Source: Gordionus sp. m RMFG-2023 (Eukaryota > Nematomorpha > Gordioida > Chordodea > Parachordodidae). Taken from it: DNA of 64,000 bases. Position numbers and translations under genes: made by a program. The notes under the pieces are model-generated. The model had not been told where the DNA came from and did no database searches. It saw only the letters and a list, made by a program, of their open reading frames with translations. Of this stretch, positions 26,298-38,200 are shown one piece after another; position 1 is the first letter of the stretch; the number at the start of each line of letters is the position of its first letter. The stretch lies in assembly GCF_954871325.1 (NCBI RefSeq), contig NC_088776.1, forward strand, positions 55,632,569 to 55,696,568, read 5' to 3'.

Positions 26298-29234
26298 ATG
26301 TTGTTAAAAGTCCGATGGGTCGATTTTAAAAAACGACCCGATTAATATTAAGGGGCACCCTACAACGGGGGGGATCCGAAGCAACTGCTTCAGTAAATTT
26401 GAATGGGGGTACTTTTTTTTACATCCATCATGATCATGTGATTTCTGGTTTATAAATGTAACAATAAGACCCCCCCCCCCTACTTAATATTTAATTTAAT
26501 ATATTGACTGAAATTTTGGTCGATGTTTAGTAAATTTTTTATGCGAAATTTCTTGTTATAAATTATTTTTCCAATTTTAAAATATGCCTAAAAATATTAA
26601 CCAATATTGACAATAGCAAAACTCCTTGAAATTGGATTACTTATAGTATTAAAATGTATAAAGTTTTTTGCTTAACATGTCTCTTATTTCATGGTCCCCA
26701 CGCAAATTCAAAATGGACATGTGAAGGTATAGATAAATGGCAAAATATTAATAGTGATATTATTCTGCATGAATCTTCACAGGCACATATGATGGCCTAT
26801 TATGGGAGGCTTTCTCATAATAAAAATTCGATATTAAAATTTATAACACTTAAGAATGAATGTGTAGATAATAACCGTTCTATTATAAGAATTATAATAA
26901 GATGTTTAGATTATTTAATATCTCGTAACCAAGCCTACTGGGGGAACAGGCAACAAGAAGGCAATATGATGGCCCTTATTAAGCTTATTGCAGATTCTGA
27001 ACCTTTACTAAAAATGTATATACAGCAAAATGAAGAAAGAAAAAAGAATAAAAAAAATAAGGGATTAAAAACGAAATTATATTCAAACCTATTATCATAT
27101 AATAACATAAACATTCTCATTGAAACCATGAAAAATATGGTTATAAAAAAAATTCAAAATGAGATTACATTTAACAGGTGCTTTTCAGTCATAGTTGATG
27201 GCACATACGATGTTTCGAAATCAGAAGCAACTTTGATAGTAAGATATGTTGAAAATAGTGAGACGCCGAAGCCTGTTGAAAGACTGATTGACATATATTG
27301 TACGGGAAATACCACAGGTCTCGATATAAAGCATAATATAATATCCAAACTTGGCTAGATGAATTTACCCCTTGAATATCTAGTTGGGGAAAGTTATGAT
27401 GGCGCCTCAAACATGAGTGGAAGAATCAATGGTGTGCAAGCCTTGATTAGAGCAGAGGCGCCAAAGGCAGCTTTTATTTGGTGTTATTGTCATCGATTAA
27501 ATTTAATCGTTGTTCAATTATGCCAATCAATTAAAGAACTTCGAAATGTTCTAGGAATACTAGATGAGATTTATGTCTATTTTAATGGTGCAAAAAGATA
27601 TATTACTCAAAAAATTTCAGTGTAATGATCTGAAAAAATCGCAACGATTTCTACGCGTCAAGAATACCACTCGGTAATAGTTCCTTATTTATTTAAATTT
27701 TAAATGTTTCTTTATTTAGAAGCTGGCTATCGTCATATAAATAAATTTTTTTTCAACTTTATGATGCCTTGAGGGCAGCTTTAACAAATTTAAAGGATTC
27801 TGAAGATCCTGCCACTTCCACTATGGCTAGTGCTATAGTCTTTAGAATATAAAAATTTGATTTTATCTTATCACTTTGTGTTTTGGATAAAATATTGTTG
27901 ATAACAAGTTTGGCTTGTACAAAATTGCAAACCATTTCCAAGGATATAGGGTATGCAATAAATCAAATTCAATTGACAAAAGATTGCATGATTAATTTGA
28001 GAAGTATAATATAAATTATTGTCTTAATTATTTTTTAATCTAATAGATAATAACACTGAATTTTTGGATGTTTTTTCAAAGGCGCAACATTTTATGAAGG
28101 AGAGAAATCTACATTTTGATTTTGAAAGTTCTAGACTTCAAACATTACAATCCAAAAAGGAGAGGTATATATACTTTCATCATTAAATATAGGAATTTTT
28201 TTTAGCTTTAAAATAGGTGTGTTTTATGCTGCACTCGATTTAATTATTATGCAGTTTAACGAAAGATTTAATGATGATTCCATGAAATATTTACATCAAA
28301 CATCATTTTTTACGCCAAAGGGAATGGCAGAAAAATCAATTATTAAAGAAGATATCTAGGATATCTGTGAATTTTACAATTTAAATTCAAGTCAAATTTT
28401 CGAAGAAATGTTGAAGTTTAGAAATATTTATAAGATGGCCAAAATGGGGAATGTAATTATTACTCATGACCTAGAGGTTCAAGAATCTAAAGATTTGTCA
28501 GATTCTGAGAATTGTAAATTTATTTAATTAAAATATTTTTACCAATACATTATTTAGCTTCTTCTGATGATGATGATAATTCAGGGACTTACGATTCAAA
28601 TTGGAAAAACTATTCATTTATTTTACCTTATCGTTTACTTTAAAATTTTTCTGCTTTCCCTAATTTAAGAATTTTATATAAATATTTATTAACTATTCCC
28701 ACAACCTCATGTACTGCCGAAAGAGTCATGAGTAAAATTAAATTAATTAAAACAAGACTGCGCAGTACCATGAAAGATTCTTTTCTCAATAATTTAACCA
28801 TATTATCAATGGAAAAAATTTTATACAATTAAATACTGATGAAATTATAAATTTTTTCGCTTTCTCTTCCCCTAATTTATCTAAATTATTAATTTAAAAA
28901 TAATATTTATAAAGTTATATTTTTTGCATTTTATTTATATTATATATTAAAAATTGATGCAATAAAAAATTTTTTGAAATTTATGGGTGTCATAATTATC
29001 ATTTTTTCGAAGGGGGAGGATACTTTTCAAGGGGGTACTTTTCATGGGGGTATTCTGCTTCATTCGCTCAAAAAGTGTAGGGGCCACTGATTTTAACCAA
29101 AATAACATTTCAGATCCTGGCAGAAATACTTGGACATTTATTTGCCAAATCTCGATGTTTATAATATTATTTTAGCTAAATTCTTAATCGGGTCGTTTAA
29201 AAAATTGACCAAAATCGGGCTTTTAACAACACTT
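26298..29234. mobile_element. hAT-type MITE split by a later insertion
   Basis: Halves at 26298-26350 and 29090-29234. The left half begins ATGTTGTTAAAAGTCCGATG and contains AACGACCCGATTAA. The right half carries the mirror TTAATCGGGTCGTTTAAAA and ends CTTTTAACAACACTTG. Both outer sides are flanked by GTTGGTAGTA (26288-26297, 29235-29244), which contains the 8-bp duplication expected of hAT insertion. The right half also carries the family core TTGGACATTTATTTGCCAAA. A coding hAT element occupies its middle. Confidence 0.78.
26351..29089 (+). mobile_element. ZMYM1/DUF4371-type hAT transposon, broken, nested in a MITE
   Basis: Coding remnants in order: a TTF-type finger-like start (VFCLTCLLFHGPHANSKW, about 26660), first catalytic region SVIVDGTYDVSKSE (27187), second region GESYDGASNMSG (27388), YCHRLNLIVV (27485), a helical segment with LKDSEDPATSTMASAIVF (27805), and a hAT dimerisation segment ending PTTSCTAERVMSKIKLIKTR (28700-28760). 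In-frame stops are seen at 27356-27358, near 27850, near 28358 and near 28640, and there are gaps that may be introns. The ends are inverted-repeat-like: GGGGCACCCTACA left, and CAGTGGCCCCTACA on the complement at right. GGGGGTACTTTT occurs near each end. It is dead as a coding unit. Confidence 0.87.
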
Positions 29235-29272
29235 GTTGGTAGTAGAGCTATGCTCTATATAATATAAACTAT

Positions 29273-30318
29273 TTGAATACTGTTGAATATCATACATTTG
29301 AATGATTGAATACTGTTGAATATCATATACTTGAATGATTGAATTAGAGGTCTGCATTGGGCGGGTATTTGGACCAAAAGCCCGCCTATCCAATGTTTTA
29401 AAAAAATTTAAACCGCCCGCCCTGCACGCCCATAGTTTTCAAAAAATATAAACCCGCCCTCCCACCCATTTGTCTAAAATTTCTTACCCGATCGCCCGCC
29501 CTCCCATTAGTGTAAATTTTTTTACACCCAGCCCATTATTTATAAAAAATTTTTAACCCAAGTCCGCTTATAAAATTTAATTATGGTCATTCTTTCATTT
29601 TTTTAAGCATCTAATAAAAATATTTCAGCATTACACTTCTACAAAAAGTTTATAATTTAGGAAATTAATATAAGTATAAAAATAATCAATGTAAATTATG
29701 GACAATTTATTTGATCAAATTGAATATTTATGAAAAAAATATAAATGTAAAATTAATATTATATGTAATTATAATGCAAAAATAATAATGAATCGACATT
29801 TTCTGGATTCAAACACGTTCTTCTTTGTTCTAAAAATCTTCTAGCAATGCTATATCCGCGTTCGGAAGAAGCACTAGAAAAGTTTTATTATATTCTCATA
29901 AAAGGAAATTTTTAATAAACAAAAATGTTTATTTATTCTAAGAAAAAAGTTTTATTGTAGTCTTAATTACATAATATTAGGTAAATGTTATTCACTTAAA
30001 AAAAACGATTGGTACAATAAAAAAAGAAATATTGTTATAGATCATTTAAACAATTATTTTTTTAGTTTGATTTTGAACAAAAATTTTTAATTTCCTTAAC
30101 CCGCCCTCCCATTGTTTAAATTTCTTAACCCGCCCAGCCCTCCCCTAGTTTTGATTTTTTTAACCCGCCCACCCGGCTGCCCATTCTTGAAAAATTTTTT
30201 ACCATCGGCCTGGGCGGGCGGGCCGAAACCTCGCCCAATGAAGACCTCTAAATTGAATACTGTTGAATATCATATACTTGAATGATTGAATACTGTTGAA
30301 TATCATATACTTGAATGA
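29273..30318. repeat. 33-bp minisatellite interrupted by a hAT insertion
   Basis: The unit TTGAATACTGTTGAATATCA plus 13 bases occurs about 2.2 times at 29273-29344 and twice at 30253-30318. Removing 29345-30250 and one target copy joins the array in register. Confidence 0.88.
29345..30250 (-). mobile_element. hAT deletion derivative with TAGAGGTCT ends and a dimerisation exon
   Basis: The ends are inverted repeats: TAGAGGTCTGCATTGGGCGG at left, and TAGAGGTCTTCATTGGGCGA on the complement at right. They are flanked by GATTGAAT (29337-29344) and AATTGAAT (30251-30258), an 8-bp duplication with one change. On the minus strand 29874-29759, after an AG acceptor, the frame reads SSERGYSIARRFLEQRR and NPENVDSLLFLH to a TAA stop. 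This is the C-terminal hAT dimerisation motif. The catalytic core is missing, so the copy is an internal deletion derivative. Sequence similar to 29480-29600 recurs inverted at 37640-37720. Confidence 0.87.
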
Positions 30319-30426
30319 AAATGTGGGTTAGATGATATTTTTTGGTGGTTTTTGAATATTTGAATGAAAATAAGTGGAAGATATATTTTTGATGGTTTAT
30401 TTTGCTTTTTACCTTATTATTTCTAA

Positions 30427-30875
30427 CAGCGTCTACATGACAGGATTTTCACTGGATGCAAACCCCCTTCAAAAACCTTTGCCTACCCCCCTAAAAAATT
30501 ATCTAAAGGATTTATATTTTAGATAATAATTTCAATTAAATCCTCCATTATTTACAATGAATTTATTATTATAATTTTATGAGCTTGCTGAAATATCTAA
30601 ACCTTTTAAATGTAATTTAAAAGGATAGCAGAAAGTTTAATTTGGAAAACAATATGTATAATTGTTAGCAATATATAGATTTAATCGATGAATTGTATTA
30701 TATTAGTTCTATAATAAAAATATTAATTTTTACAGCAATAAATTTTGTCCTATTTCATCTCAAAATTTAATAGATAATCCCCCCAAAAATTTATCCTACC
30801 CCCATTAAAGCCGCCTACCCCCCTCAAAAAATAGGATGCAAACTGTTCCCACCCCTCTCGCTCATGTAGACGCTG
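30427..30875. mobile_element. 449-bp hAT-like MITE with 7-bp target duplication
   Basis: Starts CAGCGTCTACATGA and ends TCATGTAGACGCTG, a perfect 14-bp inverted pair, flanked on both sides by TTTCTAA (30420-30426, 30876-30882). Subterminal C-rich runs (TACCCCCCT) occur near both ends. Non-coding. A diverged relative lies inverted at 25862-26232. Confidence 0.88.
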
Positions 30876-31059
30876 TTTCTAACCAATATTTTTAAAAAAT
30901 TTGTTTATTTTTAAAAAATTATAAATAAAATAAATATGCACCAGTGACATGACGTAACGATGCTATGACGTATACAATCGAAAAATTATAATATAGTAAA
31001 ATCTCTATATTTTGTGATTATAATATTTTGATATGTCATTAGGTACTGTGCTCTCCTTT

Positions 31060-31550
31060 GTAACAACTTCATCCTTTCCCCTGTTTGGGTTTAATTTTGA
31101 AGTGAATGCCATCTATTTCAAACTTTGCATTTTAAATTTAATACTGTTTAATTTAATTCTCTTTGCTTCTGGGGAAACAGGCAAAATTCAGAGTTTCACA
31201 AATTTAAATAGCCGCGGTTTTTTACTTTTGAGAACTAAAGCAATATAAAACGCTTTACTAAGATATGAAGAAATATTAAATTTATAATCATAATTATAAT
31301 ATGATATATATTATTGTACATATAAACAAGAATTTGTTTATTAGAGAATATGTCATAAGCTATAAAATATACAAAATAATCATCTTTATTAAAAAAATGG
31401 TTATAATTCCTTTATATATTTTGGAATTAATTGTTTCTTCAACGAAACGAAAGTATGACACATTTGGTGAATTTAACGATTTAATCATTGAGAGTCAATC
31501 AGAATGGAATGCTTCATTTACCATGCGTGCAACATTATTATAAGTATTTT
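31060..31550 (-). mobile_element. Ty3/gypsy-type fossil fragment (gag-like region)
   Basis: A detached piece whose sequence at about 31100-31210 aligns with 61560-61670, the upstream part of the Ty3/gypsy fossil at the far end of the window, in the same orientation. No terminal repeats are visible. It is a broken remnant only. Confidence 0.5.
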
Positions 31551-31559
31551 CATGTTCCA

Positions 31560-32259
31560 ATACAACTTAGACACGTCCCTGTGAACAATATTTTTATCAT
31601 GAAATCATTTATTTCTTTGGGAATTGTATCGTTTCTTCTCAAAGTTAACTGTTAATAAATTTTTTATCTAGATTATCAAACTAAAAATATTACTCAAAAA
31701 ATATGGTTATTTATAATCTAAGAATGACTCATTTGTAGCAGGTAGAGATAGATAATGGTCTTTTTTATTGTTTCCTATATTTTTGAATGATTAAACAAGT
31801 TTTGATTCGCTATTATTCACGAAAATTTGTTATAAATTGCGTTTCCCCATGGATATTGTCATACTTTTGCCAATTAAATAAAATTTATTATATATATTAT
31901 TAGAAATTTAAATAAAAATTTTTTTATAAATATCACGAATAAAATTTATTTAATTGAGAAGGGCATAGCTCTGATATCCATGATTTTAATAGATCCAGCG
32001 ACCGAATTATTTTTTTATGAAAAGGTTATGTCAATATTGGATGTTTATCTTTTATCAGCTGACCGAGTTTGCAAAATAAAAATGTATTATAAAGGTGACA
32101 GGCATCACTTTATCTTTTTATTTTGGGCAAACACTATGTTAAATTTTAATAAATAGTATGTGCGATATGAACCAATTATAGGGTTTATTTAAATTTTATT
32201 ATTATATTTTTATTGTGATACAAATATTGACTCTCATATCTATTCTTTTAAAATGCTAG
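31560..32259. other. AT-rich DNA upstream of the first PAN3 exon seen
   Basis: No exon recognised. A further 5' PAN3 exon with the usual CCCH finger would be expected somewhere upstream, but none was found here by eye. Confidence 0.45.
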
Positions 32260-35200
32260 GAAATGATTAAAGCTAATGAAGCGTTAGGCAACAATGTAGA
32301 TATGCCTCATATATCCTCTATTCTATCATCAAACAATTCATCAATATTTTTATCGTCTCCTTCCCCCTTTTCAAGTCCATCAAATTCATCACTCTCAAAG
32401 CAATTACCAAATAATCAACCAACACCTCCAAATATCTTGCCATATCAGGTCTAGTTAACCAATTTTATAAATTTAAAATATTAAGATATTGAATTGATTA
32501 AAAAATTATATTTTTATACTAATAAGAATCTTAAAATACATATATGGCATTAATAAAAGATATCATAATTTTTAAAATCAAATCCTAGTTTTTTTCTTAA
32601 AAGAAAACATTAAAAAACAAAATTTTAAGTAGCAGGAGCATGAAATATAGATAGAAATACAATAAAATTGGCAGTTTTGATAGATTCTTTTCTATAAGTA
32701 AAAACCCACATTTTATACATTCTTTCTCTAAAACATTTAACTTACCTTGGCATGTTATACAACCAATATATTTTATTAAAATGAATCCAGTTCCTATATT
32801 ATTTTCTCAGGGCTACAATTAAACATAGAAGAATTTCCCAACAAATAATCATCTTAAATTGAATGCTTGGTATCTAGACAAAGGTATCCTAGGATGTCTT
32901 AATGATCATAGGAATAGCTGAAAAGCATTAAAATCCATAAAGGGCTATGACTTGATCTGAATAACAATGTAAATTTTATTCACCTTTAGAATCAGACTAT
33001 GCTTTATGTGATATTTATGTTGGTTGACAAAACATGTCTTATATGACTTGGTTCACCCCATGAATTTTAGAGATAAATTTTTTCATAATTTAATATAATT
33101 AAAGATATATAAAAACAATTATTTGCTCATTAGGCAATTTAATTACTTATTTTTTTCTATTGTCTCAAATATTTTACGTGCTTTCAATTCTTTGCCAATT
33201 TTTATGCCCTCTGAAATAGTATTAAACCTAAAAATTCATATGAAAAATACTCTTAAATCCATTTTAAATATTAAATTCTCATCCTTCTATTAGATGCAAG
33301 CTGCTCTTCCACTAATACTCAATGGTCTAGGTCTTTACCCCCATATTTCTTAATGTTTCAGCTTTCCTATCATCAGTCACAAAATTTTATTTCAAACTTG
33401 AGACTTTAATACTATTGTTTCAACTTATATTATGGCAATGGACATTTGGAGCTGAAACTTGCTAAGCTCGTATTCTAATTCTTTAAAACAAAGAGACTGT
33501 AATTTACCTTTAATACAGCCATCTGTCAAATATCTGCAGCTATTCAAAGAAAATCCTCTACACTCTTTTTCCATATAAATCCAACCCAAAGCCCATAGAA
33601 TGATAACAACAACCTCTTTACCAGAACAAATAATTCCATTTTTACCCACTTGCCACCTTGACTATGAATGGGTAGAAATACCTAGTTTTATTCTAGGTTT
33701 CTTACTTATCAATGAGCTTAAATTTGCTATTGGTCCTCAATTAGGCTGCAAAATTGTAACACCAAATGCTCCATAACTCCCGTATGATCCATACCTAAGC
33801 CACCACTCTATTTGCTTTTCAAAACACAGACTACCAAAGCTCTATGCCATAATGTGATCATCAGTAGAATTGAGAGCCAAAAACATTTTTTCGGTCTCAG
33901 CCATTAAGCAAATCAGAATTAATGGGATTATCTATCTTCATAGTTGGGTAATATCGAATGTTGGCTATGGCTCAATCTTCTGGCTCGTGTCGGAAAAAAT
34001 CCGTTACCATTAAGGCGTTTTAATATATATTAGTTTCTTTCAAATTTGAGCTACTATATTTTTAAAAAAAACCCTGAGTATAGTGATAGTTATCGTAAAA
34101 TTCAGTTTAGCTGTTAGGATTATAATTGGTCTAAACGGCTAAGTAATTACCCAACTATACCAACCTAGGTATACTCCTTTGCTTGGGATTATACTTTATC
34201 GTTTTCTACCAACTCCACCATGAAAGTAGAAAACTTAAATACAATAAATATAGCCACCTAAGCAATTTATTATTCATTCAAGTGGTTTTAGACAAAGGTT
34301 CATTTGGACCTTCAAAACAATTAAAAAGTTACTCATAAAAAAAACAGGCTATCTAAAAAAGGATTTTTACTAACAGCAAAAAATATATCGATATTTCCCG
34401 ATCCAATTGTGTTTCTCTATATAATTTCATTAAGTCTCGCTGATTTTACTTTTATTGTTTTTGTTTTTATAAAATATTGTTTTTAAAAAAAAACGGCCTG
34501 ATTAAGATTAAGCCAAAATAATATTATGCGTTGAGATAAACAATATCATAATTTATTTATATTAAAGTTAAAAATGTATACAATATAGATTAAATTGAGT
34601 TGACGAAACATTGATTTTATACAAAATTGATATTATATTATGCCCCTGAAGTTTGGTAAAATTAATAGATATATATGTTTAAATAGATTGGTTTTTATTT
34701 ATATATATCAGAGACTTGTAGAAGTACCATTTGCACGGCCCGTCTCGGATTTTTTAAAAATCTATTACATTTATTCTCAATTTTTAGCCCTTATAATAAT
34801 GATGATTTAAAATATACGACTCGATCCGGGTATTTAAAAAAAATTCAGGCCTGGCCCTTGTACCCGGGCTTAGGGCCAAGTCGGGGCTTCGGGTCTTTGG
34901 TATATATATATACCAGAGTTGTTAAAAGATACTTTTTAAATGGATCTAGATACAGATACATCGTCTAAAAGGATATCTAGATACCGATATTTTAATCAAA
35001 AATCTATCTAGATACAGATACAGATACCACATTTTTATATCTAGATACAGGTAGTATCTAGATCTATTAACAACTCTGATATATACGAACAAGTAACGTT
35101 TGATAAATGTTTTCATAAATAAATGCGTATAGAGTATATTAAAATTAAAGTAAATTGTACCCGCTTAAAATTGTTAATAAAAGTCCAAACCTTGATGCCA

Positions 35201-38200
35201 TCTTATAAGCAAAAAATCTCCAGGCTTACATATGGCTAAAATCGTAATCGAGCCGTTTTTAAAAGTCGACCCAAATCGCTGTCTTTTAATAGCACTAGTT
35301 TTTTGTATAATATATTTTATTGAGATAATATTTATTTTTTTTAGTTAACTATTAAATAGGTTGATATAAATGTGTCTCTATTTTAAACAAATTATTAAGC
35401 AAATTTTGAACATGTAATTTTAATTTATCTTATTTTAAAAAAAATTTATATATTAGATTTTAATATCTTTCTATTTACATATCTAACGAATACATCAAGG
35501 AGAATATAGGTGGAACAACTTATTTTTACAGAGGAGATAATGTAAACACATCTATAATTTCGCCTATCAATCATTACGATTCTCCCAGCAATTCAAATGT
35601 TAATCATTCACCTGTAGCTATGTTAAATAACTTTTCGGTAAAATAAAATTGTTGGTATCTTATTTTATCGATGAAATTTCTTTTAAAACTTGGATTTAAA
35701 AAGTTATATAGATTAGAGGTTGGTGCAGCCCAAAAGCCTGGACCATGAGGTGAACCCGAAAATTTTTCTTTTTTTCATAAGCTGGGCCAAATGTAAAATG
35801 TTTTTTTGAAGCTTGGTGTCAAATTTTTGTCATTTTCTTTCGTTAAAAAAGATTTAATTACGGGGCTGGCAATTTATTCTAAATTATTTTACTGAAAGAC
35901 AAGCAAAAAAATATTTATGGGATTGGTCAAAAATTTATATGAGCTAGCTTGCCCCGACTTCTAATTATATTACATAAAGTTGTCACAAAGACCTTGCCTA
36001 AGATTGTCTCAGAAAGAATTTTAATGAGGTTTCTAAACTTGTCCCAAGCTCAAAATATTTTGCGACCCAGGCCGTAATTATTATTTTTTGTTAAGGAAAA
36101 ATTATAAATTTGAATTGTTTAAGTTTAGGAAAAAAAAATGGCAAAATAAAATATTTAGCGCAGATTGCCCGAAAAAAAAATTAAGTTACCTGGCCCTGCC
36201 CAAAAGTGATAGGTTGTAAATCGCTAAAACAAAAATCTTTAAAATTGGAAATCTCGCTTATATCTCTTAGAAAATTTTAAAAGTTATATTGTAAATAATA
36301 ATAATAGATTATAGGAAGTAAACACTTTTAAAATTGAGTTTTTAATAAAAAAATCACTACAAATGGAGGAAATATCTGGGAGCAACATTTGAGAATATTG
36401 ATTATATTTCCATCATTATTAGCGATTTTTTTTTTTAAAAAAAAACTCAATTTAAATACAAGTGTTTACTTCCCTACCGTCTATTAATATTAATAAAATT
36501 TTTCTAGGAGACATAAGCGAAATTTCTAATTTTTTTTTTGTTTTTTAGCGATTTTTTATTTTAACGATTTAGGACATTTCAGTGCAGCCAAGCTCACGAA
36601 TTGAGCTTTAGGGTAATACAAATCATTAAATTACCTATTACATCCCGTGTCCTGGTTCATCTTATTTTTCAAACCTACTTTTGATGAGACGAGTTTATTC
36701 AGATTTTGAACTTAGGACGCCATAAATTTAAATACCCTCTTTCTTTTTATCCCATTTAGAGGACACTGTTTAAACGGTTAAGCAGATTTCTACTTAGAAA
36801 TAAGAAGAGTCAGGACATGTCCTAGAAATTTTTTCCCCTTAATATATTGTTATCCTTATCGAAGATTTTTAAATTAAAAATTAAGTACAACTAGGACCTG
36901 TACGCCAATAAAACTAACCTTGGTCAGTCCTATGTGCTGTCATTGGCTTGTTTCATTGTATTTGCTGTCACCAAGAGCGGCGGCGTGAATTGGCATAACA
37001 AACATAATTTTTTTTTATATTAATATATATTTATTTATTACTCTTTAAATATGCTTTTAAATTCAATTTTGTATATAAAAATAATTTTGTACAAATTTGC
37101 CGGACATAAGGATGATCTCCTTAAATTTAAGGTCAACCCAGCAAGAGAGAACCCCATTTCATTAGTTGTGTTACTTGCTGATGTGGCTAGCATCGAAAGC
37201 TTGTTTCTCTTTCTTTTCCAAAAATTTAGAACATCTATGGAATGACGTTTTCCGGTAAAAATATTATTCAATTCATCCAATTCATTCATGGTAGTATTCA
37301 TAACTTATGTTTGGCATTGACCTGATAACTTTGTTAGATAACTTCTTTGTGATATATCTCCTGCTTCAATACATAGCAAATTGAATATCATCTTTCCTTT
37401 CAGTTTATGATGTTTTATAATAAATTTAGTAGACTTACAATTTTGGTTTATATTTTGCAGAGTTGTAATGATACTTTTCAAGTGGACCTAGATTCAGATA
37501 CATCGTCTAAAAATAATTTACAATTTTTATTATAATTATGTAAGCTGTGCCTAATTTAGGATTCTATTGTTAGAATTCATATTTCGAAATGAGATGAAAA
37601 ATTTAATGGTTTTTATAATTCATATACCAAATATATAATTAAATTATGCTAATTTTATAAGCGGGCTTGGGTTAAAAATTTTTTATAAATAATGGGCGGG
37701 CGGGTAAGAAATTTTTTTATTTTGACTTTTATTTCATAGTATACAGGTAAAAAAAAATCAATGATACAATTTGACATCATTGAGCGAAATGCATGTATAA
37801 AAAATATATATGTATTTATTATGAAATGTTTTAAAACAATTTCTATCCTGGTTAGAGTATAAATAAATTTCACATGGCCAATGCCCTATATTATGGTATC
37901 TAACTTCTGATATTACCTGAGGTAACTTAGATCCTTTTTCAATTTAGGAGTTTTATTTAAAGGTTTCTTTTTCATTAACTAATTTTACCTGCCATTAATA
38001 AAGCAATAACTATTTGAGATTTAAATGTTATAAGTTTTATAAAAAAAATTTCATTTTTTTGAAGTAAATGTCTTCGATATAATAACCATGCATTCACAAT
38101 GCAGGTATCTATCAAATGAAATATTGTTCGAAGATAGAACCTTCTACCTTTGATATCTACTCTGTAGCATTCCATTAGCATATCGTGTAAACCTACTCCT

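Noticed and set aside
26935-27410. Three minus-strand frames of 64-73 codons
   Set aside because: Antisense shadows of the ZMYM1-type hAT coding remnant on the plus strand.
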